Shown one piece after another: positions 7,095 to 10,000 of a DNA stretch of 10,000 nt; positions within the stretch are counted from its first letter, which is position 1; every line of letters starts with the position of its first letter. The notes beneath the pieces are model-generated. The model saw nothing but the letters and a program-made list of their open reading frames with translations, did not search any database and was not told the DNA's origin. A program made the translations under genes and the position numbers. Location: the NCBI GenBank assembly GCA_034096865.1, contig JAWQFJ010018559.1:1-10000 (forward strand). Reading direction: 5' to 3'. This DNA comes from Theodoxus fluviatilis (Eukaryota > Mollusca > Gastropoda > Cycloneritida > Neritidae).

Positions 7095-7130
7095 TGTCTG
7101 TGTGTGTGTGTGTGTGTGTGTGAGAGTGTG

Positions 7131-7174
<44 letters not shown>

Positions 7175-7179
7175 CGTGC

Positions 7180-7214
<35 letters not shown>

Positions 7215-7220
7215 CTTGCG
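6929..7220. repeat. Long interrupted (TG)n microsatellite
   Basis: About 290 bp of alternating TG interrupted by TTTG, GCGTTTG, TCTG, GAGAGTGTGAG and a GCGT/GCGTGC cluster near 7170-7230. The interruptions suggest an old tract extended from several points. Alternating purine-pyrimidine of this length is prone to Z-DNA. The Cys/Val frames read through it are not genes. Confidence 0.97.
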
Positions 7221-7422
7221 AATGTGCGTGCGTGCTAGTGTTTAAAGAAATGTAATGAATAGAGTAGATTCATAAGAAAATAAACAAAATTTCTCTTTCA
7301 TTGAATATGCTTAGTAAAAATTACTCAAGTAGTGCACAGAGCTCACTTAAATGTTTACACTCCAACACATTCACTGATTCAAAGGACACGCAATGTAATG
7401 TATGACTTCCTTATCCCCCTCC

Positions 7423-7468
<46 letters not shown>

Positions 7469-7743
7469 ATTGGCAAAACGATTTACTGTCGGTAGTATAA
7501 AAAGTAGGATAGGTTGGGTTACCGTAACCAAAACTAAGTTTTGTTTTGCTTTTGACTGAGTGAGCCACTTCATCCGAGGCGTACAGACTCCCGACACAAG
7601 CCTGGATGTAGAGGTGTGGCATGGTCAGCAACCTGCGTCTTCTCCACTCCATGGCGGGAACTTGCATTCCATCCTAGCTCTTGGCCACATCAACCACTAA
7701 TGGCAACACAGTGCGCATCGCTTTCTTCACACTATCTTGCTCT
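7221..7743. other. Unique sequence around an (AC)21 tract, no recognisable gene
   Basis: Apart from the (AC)n at 7425-7466, this is ordinary AT-rich then mixed sequence. Open frames crossing it borrow their length from the AC tract or from the pyrimidine tract to the right. Confidence 0.5.
7425..7466. repeat. (AC)21 microsatellite
   Basis: A pure 42-bp AC run with no interruption. It is complementary in sense to the (TG)n tract ending about 210 bp to its left, so a single transcript across both could pair over tens of bases. Confidence 0.97.
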
Positions 7744-8141
7744 TCCAACCTCCTCCTCCTCACCTTCTCCTCCAGCCTCCTCCTCCTCTAACTACCATCA
7801 CCACCACAGCCACCTCCTCCTCCAACCAACAACTCCTCCTCCTCCTCCACCATCTCCTCCAACCACCCCCTCCTCCTCAACCACCACCTCCTCCTCCAAC
7901 GCCTTCCTTCAACCACCACCACCACGACCTCCAATACCACCACCACCACCACCACCACCACCCCCTCCTCCTTGTCCAATCACCGACTCCTCCTCTTCCA
8001 ACAACCACAACCTCCTCCTCCTCCAACCTCCTCCTCCTCCACACCAGCACAACCACCACCACTCCCCCATCAACTGTACCAACACCCACCACCCCCCCCC
8101 CCCCCCCCACCATCTCTCCTCCTCCTCCCCACCACTACCAC
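7744..8141. repeat. (CCT/CCA)n pyrimidine-rich triplet tract with C17
   Basis: About 400 bp of imperfect CCT, CTC and CCA triplets, nearly free of G on the + strand, with (CCA)n near 7912-7962 and a run of 17 C at 8092-8108. The minus strand is the corresponding GGT/GGA/G17 sequence. Open frames here (for example + strand 7616-8146) give Pro/Ser/His low-complexity products in more than one frame with no other sign of coding. In the minus-strand gene sense, this tract lies in the intron starting 47 nt after the exon's donor. Confidence 0.95.
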
Positions 8142-8180
8142 CATAGTCATCCCGGTCGACACCATCATCACCGTCATGGC

Positions 8181-8191
8181 CACATACCTTT
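8181..8191 (-). other. 5' splice site (donor) of the exon
   Basis: On the minus strand the sequence is AAAG|GTATGTG, with the intron beginning at 8187. AAG|GTATGT fits the metazoan MAG|GTRAGT consensus at all but one position. Confidence 0.75.
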
Positions 8192-8308
8192 GTTGGAGCG
8201 CCTCTGGCCGTAGGTGACCTTGCCGTCAAACTCGTTGAGGGGCACCTTCATTTCGGGCTCGATCCGGTCTATGGTCACGTCCAGGTGGTCCTCGATTTCA
8301 TTCAGCAT
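8188..8308 (-). CDS. Internal coding exon of an unidentified gene
   Basis: This is the one convincing coding segment. Read on the minus strand, an acceptor (CCTTGTCATTACAG) precedes 8308 and a near-consensus donor (AAG|GTATGT) follows 8188. The exon is 121 nt: 40 codons plus one base, entered in phase 0 and left in phase 1. The other two frames stop within the first nine bases. 34 of 40 codons end in G or C (85%), unlike the flanking intron. The peptide begins [20 protein letters not shown] and ends [17 protein letters not shown]: an acidic, possibly helical first half and a basic end, with no transmembrane segment or motif I can assign. The initial ATG directly follows the acceptor, so it could be an internal Met or the start codon after a 5' UTR exon; I cannot tell which. 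No partner exon is evident here; others would lie at higher (5') or lower (3') coordinates on this strand. Protein family: not recognised. Confidence 0.75.
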
Positions 8309-8339
8309 CTGTAATGACAAGGCACAGGTGTTGGGAGAC

Positions 8340-8340
<1 letters not shown>
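8309..8340 (-). other. 3' splice site (acceptor) of the exon
   Basis: On the minus strand the sequence ends CACCTGTGCCTTGTCATTACAG|ATG. The invariant AG is at 8310-8309, preceded by a modest pyrimidine stretch. A very long (CT)n tract begins only 30 nt further upstream and could serve as an extended polypyrimidine tract. Confidence 0.7.
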
Positions 8341-8409
<69 letters not shown>

Positions 8410-8456
8410 GACAGAGAGAGACAGAGAGAGACAGAGAGAGAGAGAGACAGAGAGAG
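8341..8456. repeat. (GA)n microsatellite with a 10-bp sub-repeat
   Basis: Pure (GA)n runs from 8342 to 8400. Four exact copies of ACAGAGAGAG follow at 8401-8440, then a degenerate end. Read on the minus strand it is a (CT)n tract immediately upstream of the exon's acceptor. Confidence 0.97.
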
Positions 8457-9018
8457 GGTGCAGCAATGTTGTGGTTGTCAACAAGAAGCACTCTAAACAA
8501 CCCCTCTTCATCTACAAACAAAAAAGTATCTATAAAAGACAGAATTGTGCGTTGCTACAATAAGATGCAGGGAAAGAGCGAAGCTTTAATGTCAAGTTCA
8601 GATGATCTGACAGCAGACAAAACTGATTGTAGACACTCTGGAGATTGAGAAAAATCCACGACCATTTAAAATCAGTATTTGCTTTTGTATTCAACAAGGA
8701 AGAAGTTCACTCAAAATGTCTTCTTAAAAAAGCAAAACGAATCCATTAATATTATCGCCTCACGCAAAAGATGATTTTTTCCCTCAAGAGGAAACGACAC
8801 AACTAAAAAGAAATCCTTTCATATAGTAATTCAGCAGCGTGAAATATCGTTTGCAATGCAACTGTCAACTCTGAAAAGGAGGTTACTTTTTAAAAGCCAT
8901 TAACATCAATTGAGAGAGAGAGAGAGAGATCATGTCCATTTCAAGAGCGGCATCCCCGGAAGAAATCGGGATGTGGTGATAAACATGTTCTTTCTCTTCT
9001 ATTGAGATGATTTTCCCT
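8457..9018. other. Probable intron or intergenic DNA, no recognisable gene
   Basis: AT-rich sequence with a small pure (GA)n at 8911-8929. If the minus-strand exon has an upstream partner, this stretch is likely its intron. I see no second exon with coding composition and splice borders here. Confidence 0.5.
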
Positions 9019-9019
9019 C

Positions 9020-9080
<61 letters not shown>

Positions 9081-9140
9081 TCTCCCCCCCCACCCCGCAC
9101 CCCTCTCTCTCTCTCTCCCCCTCTCTCTCTCCCTCTCTCT
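9019..9140. repeat. C12 followed by (TC)n and mixed C/TC tract
   Basis: A run of 12 C (9019-9030) joins a pure (TC)23 (9031-9076). Then follow ACACTC, a run of nine C, CACCCCGCACCCC, and interrupted (CT)n to about 9140. Of the 122 + strand bases only one is G. The mirror symmetry of TC repeats makes triplex (H-DNA) structures possible. Confidence 0.95.
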
Positions 9141-9650
9141 GGCTTTATTGGCAGGAAATGCTCCGTTTTTGAGGAAAGCGGGAGGAGCAACGTTTTGCAC
9201 GCAAGGAAAGAGGCATTGATTTTCAAATGGCTGTCAAAGTGACATTCGCAACCCTCCTCAAATAGAGGGCAATCGAACCCTGTCGGTCTTCATGAAACGC
9301 CTTCTGAATGTAAATAAACCCGGGAAACATCGTGGCACTAAGAGCTCTATTACAACGTCTGTCATAAACACGTCATGCATACGACATTTCGACAGGCGCA
9401 TCCATGACGTCAGAATATGACGCAATGATCACGGGGTTGTAATCCTCTCTTCAACAGAGGTAAAAATGAACGCCATTCTCCGGACGTGAGGAGGAAAAGT
9501 ATGAGCCATGTCACCTCCCAGAGGCTTAGCTTGTTTGCGTAGATTACATACTCTCTGCATTCCAAAGGGATAAGACAAAGTCAAAGGCTGTCATCTCCAA
9601 GCACGATAACAAAGATGACGAAAGTGTGTTTATGCGTGTGCGTGCGTGCA
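9141..9650. other. Unique sequence without a recognisable gene
   Basis: About 500 bp of mixed sequence. No open frame of note and no splice-bounded coding segment that I can support. The CRE-like cluster near 9370-9424 is the only structured element. Confidence 0.5.
9369..9424. promoter_or_regulatory. Cluster of CRE/bZIP-type motifs
   Basis: A perfect palindromic TGACGTCA (full CRE) lies at 9405-9412. ACACGTCAT (a half-CRE on the minus strand) lies at about 9369-9377, and ATGACGCAAT begins at 9418. Three bZIP-type sites (CREB/ATF/C-EBP class) within about 56 bp is more than expected by chance, but function is inferred. It lies about 1.1 kb upstream of the minus-strand exon in that gene's sense. 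Confidence 0.35.
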
Positions 9651-9674
9651 TATGAGAAAGAGAGAAAGAAGAGT

Positions 9675-9736
<62 letters not shown>

Positions 9737-9738
9737 GG

Positions 9739-9777
<39 letters not shown>

Positions 9778-10000
9778 GAGAGGAGAGACAGAGAGAGAGA
9801 CGACAGAGAGAGACGAGAGAGAGATACAGGAGAAAGAGAGACAGAGAGAGATGAGAGAGGACGAGAGAGGGAGAGAGGGACGAGAGAGAGAGAGAGAGAG
9901 ATGGAGAGAGTGAAGAGAGAGGGGACGAGAGAGAAGGAGATGAGAGGACAGAGAGAGAGAGAGAGAGGAGCGAGCGAGAGAGAGAGAGAGAGAGGACACG
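9651..10000. repeat. Imperfect (GA)n polypurine tract, runs off the window
   Basis: Preceded by a short TGCG/TGTG stretch (9626-9650). A pure (GA)25 at 9681-9730 gives way to GA broken by GGGGGAAAA, ACAGAG, ACGAGAG, ATGAGAG and GGAG interruptions to the end of the window. The true right edge is not visible. Frames give Arg/Glu or Ser/Leu repeats and are not genes. Confidence 0.97.

Noticed and set aside
6900..7238. Cys/Val-rich open frames
   Set aside because: Direct translations of (TG)n in either register, with no stop possible in the pure repeat.
7616..8146. Pro/Ser/His-rich open frame of 176 codons
   Set aside because: It is the translation of a (CCT/CCA)n tract. Neighbouring frames are equally open, and the tract lies in the inferred intron of the minus-strand gene.
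9255..9290. Possible tRNA or tRNA-derived SINE on the minus strand (GGTTCGATTGC resembles the B box)
   Set aside because: The putative T-arm does not form a 5-bp stem with a 7-base loop, no A box lies about 50 bp upstream, and no cloverleaf can be drawn.

Overview
This window looks like non-coding nuclear DNA from an animal, not a prokaryote. It has no operon-like gene layout. It is crowded with simple repeats and minisatellites, and the one convincing coding segment is a short exon with canonical splice borders. Long (GA)n, (TG)n and (TCTG)n tracts, GC-rich minisatellites and undepleted CpG would fit a marine invertebrate, possibly a gastropod mollusc. That taxonomic guess is an inference from texture only, because I recognise no species-diagnostic gene.

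Layout, left to right: 1-193 is unique flank. 194-1308 is a 42-copy GC-rich minisatellite (26-bp unit, 32-bp variants) with a nested 162-bp higher-order repeat. 1309-2600 is unique sequence with two diverged copies of a dispersed repeat. 2606-2894 is a 70-bp tandem repeat. 2895-3640 is unique sequence with a G-quadruplex motif and another dispersed-repeat copy. 3641-4144 is a 16-bp minisatellite of 31 units. 4145-5190 is unique sequence with further dispersed-repeat copies, one inverted. 5198-5464 is a compound tetranucleotide microsatellite. 5465-6000 is unique. 6005-6100 is a 13-bp tandem repeat inside a CpG-rich patch with ETS-type cores, a GTCACGTGAC E-box and a strong 5' splice-site motif. 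6660-6683 holds a near-perfect palindrome. 6839-7220 is poly-G followed by a (TG)n tract, and 7425-7466 is (AC)21. 7744-8141 is a (CCT/CCA)n pyrimidine-rich tract.

8188-8308 on the minus strand is the one well-supported coding feature: a 121-nt internal exon (40 codons plus one base, 85% GC at third positions) of an unidentified gene. Its acceptor is preceded by a (CT)n tract and its donor is followed by G-rich triplet repeats. 8457-9018 is intronic or intergenic, 9019-9140 is a C/(TC)n tract, 9141-9650 is unique sequence with a cluster of CRE-like motifs, and 9651-10000 is an imperfect (GA)n tract running off the end.

Adding the repeat spans gives roughly 3.5 kb, about a third of the window. 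The long open frames across the repeats are by-products of repeat units lacking stop codons. I see no rRNA, tRNA, CRISPR array, intact transposon or reverse transcriptase, and no new multi-gene system. The most interesting items are the higher-order minisatellite, the dispersed repeat family, the CpG/E-box patch, and the orphan exon between splice-relevant microsatellites.
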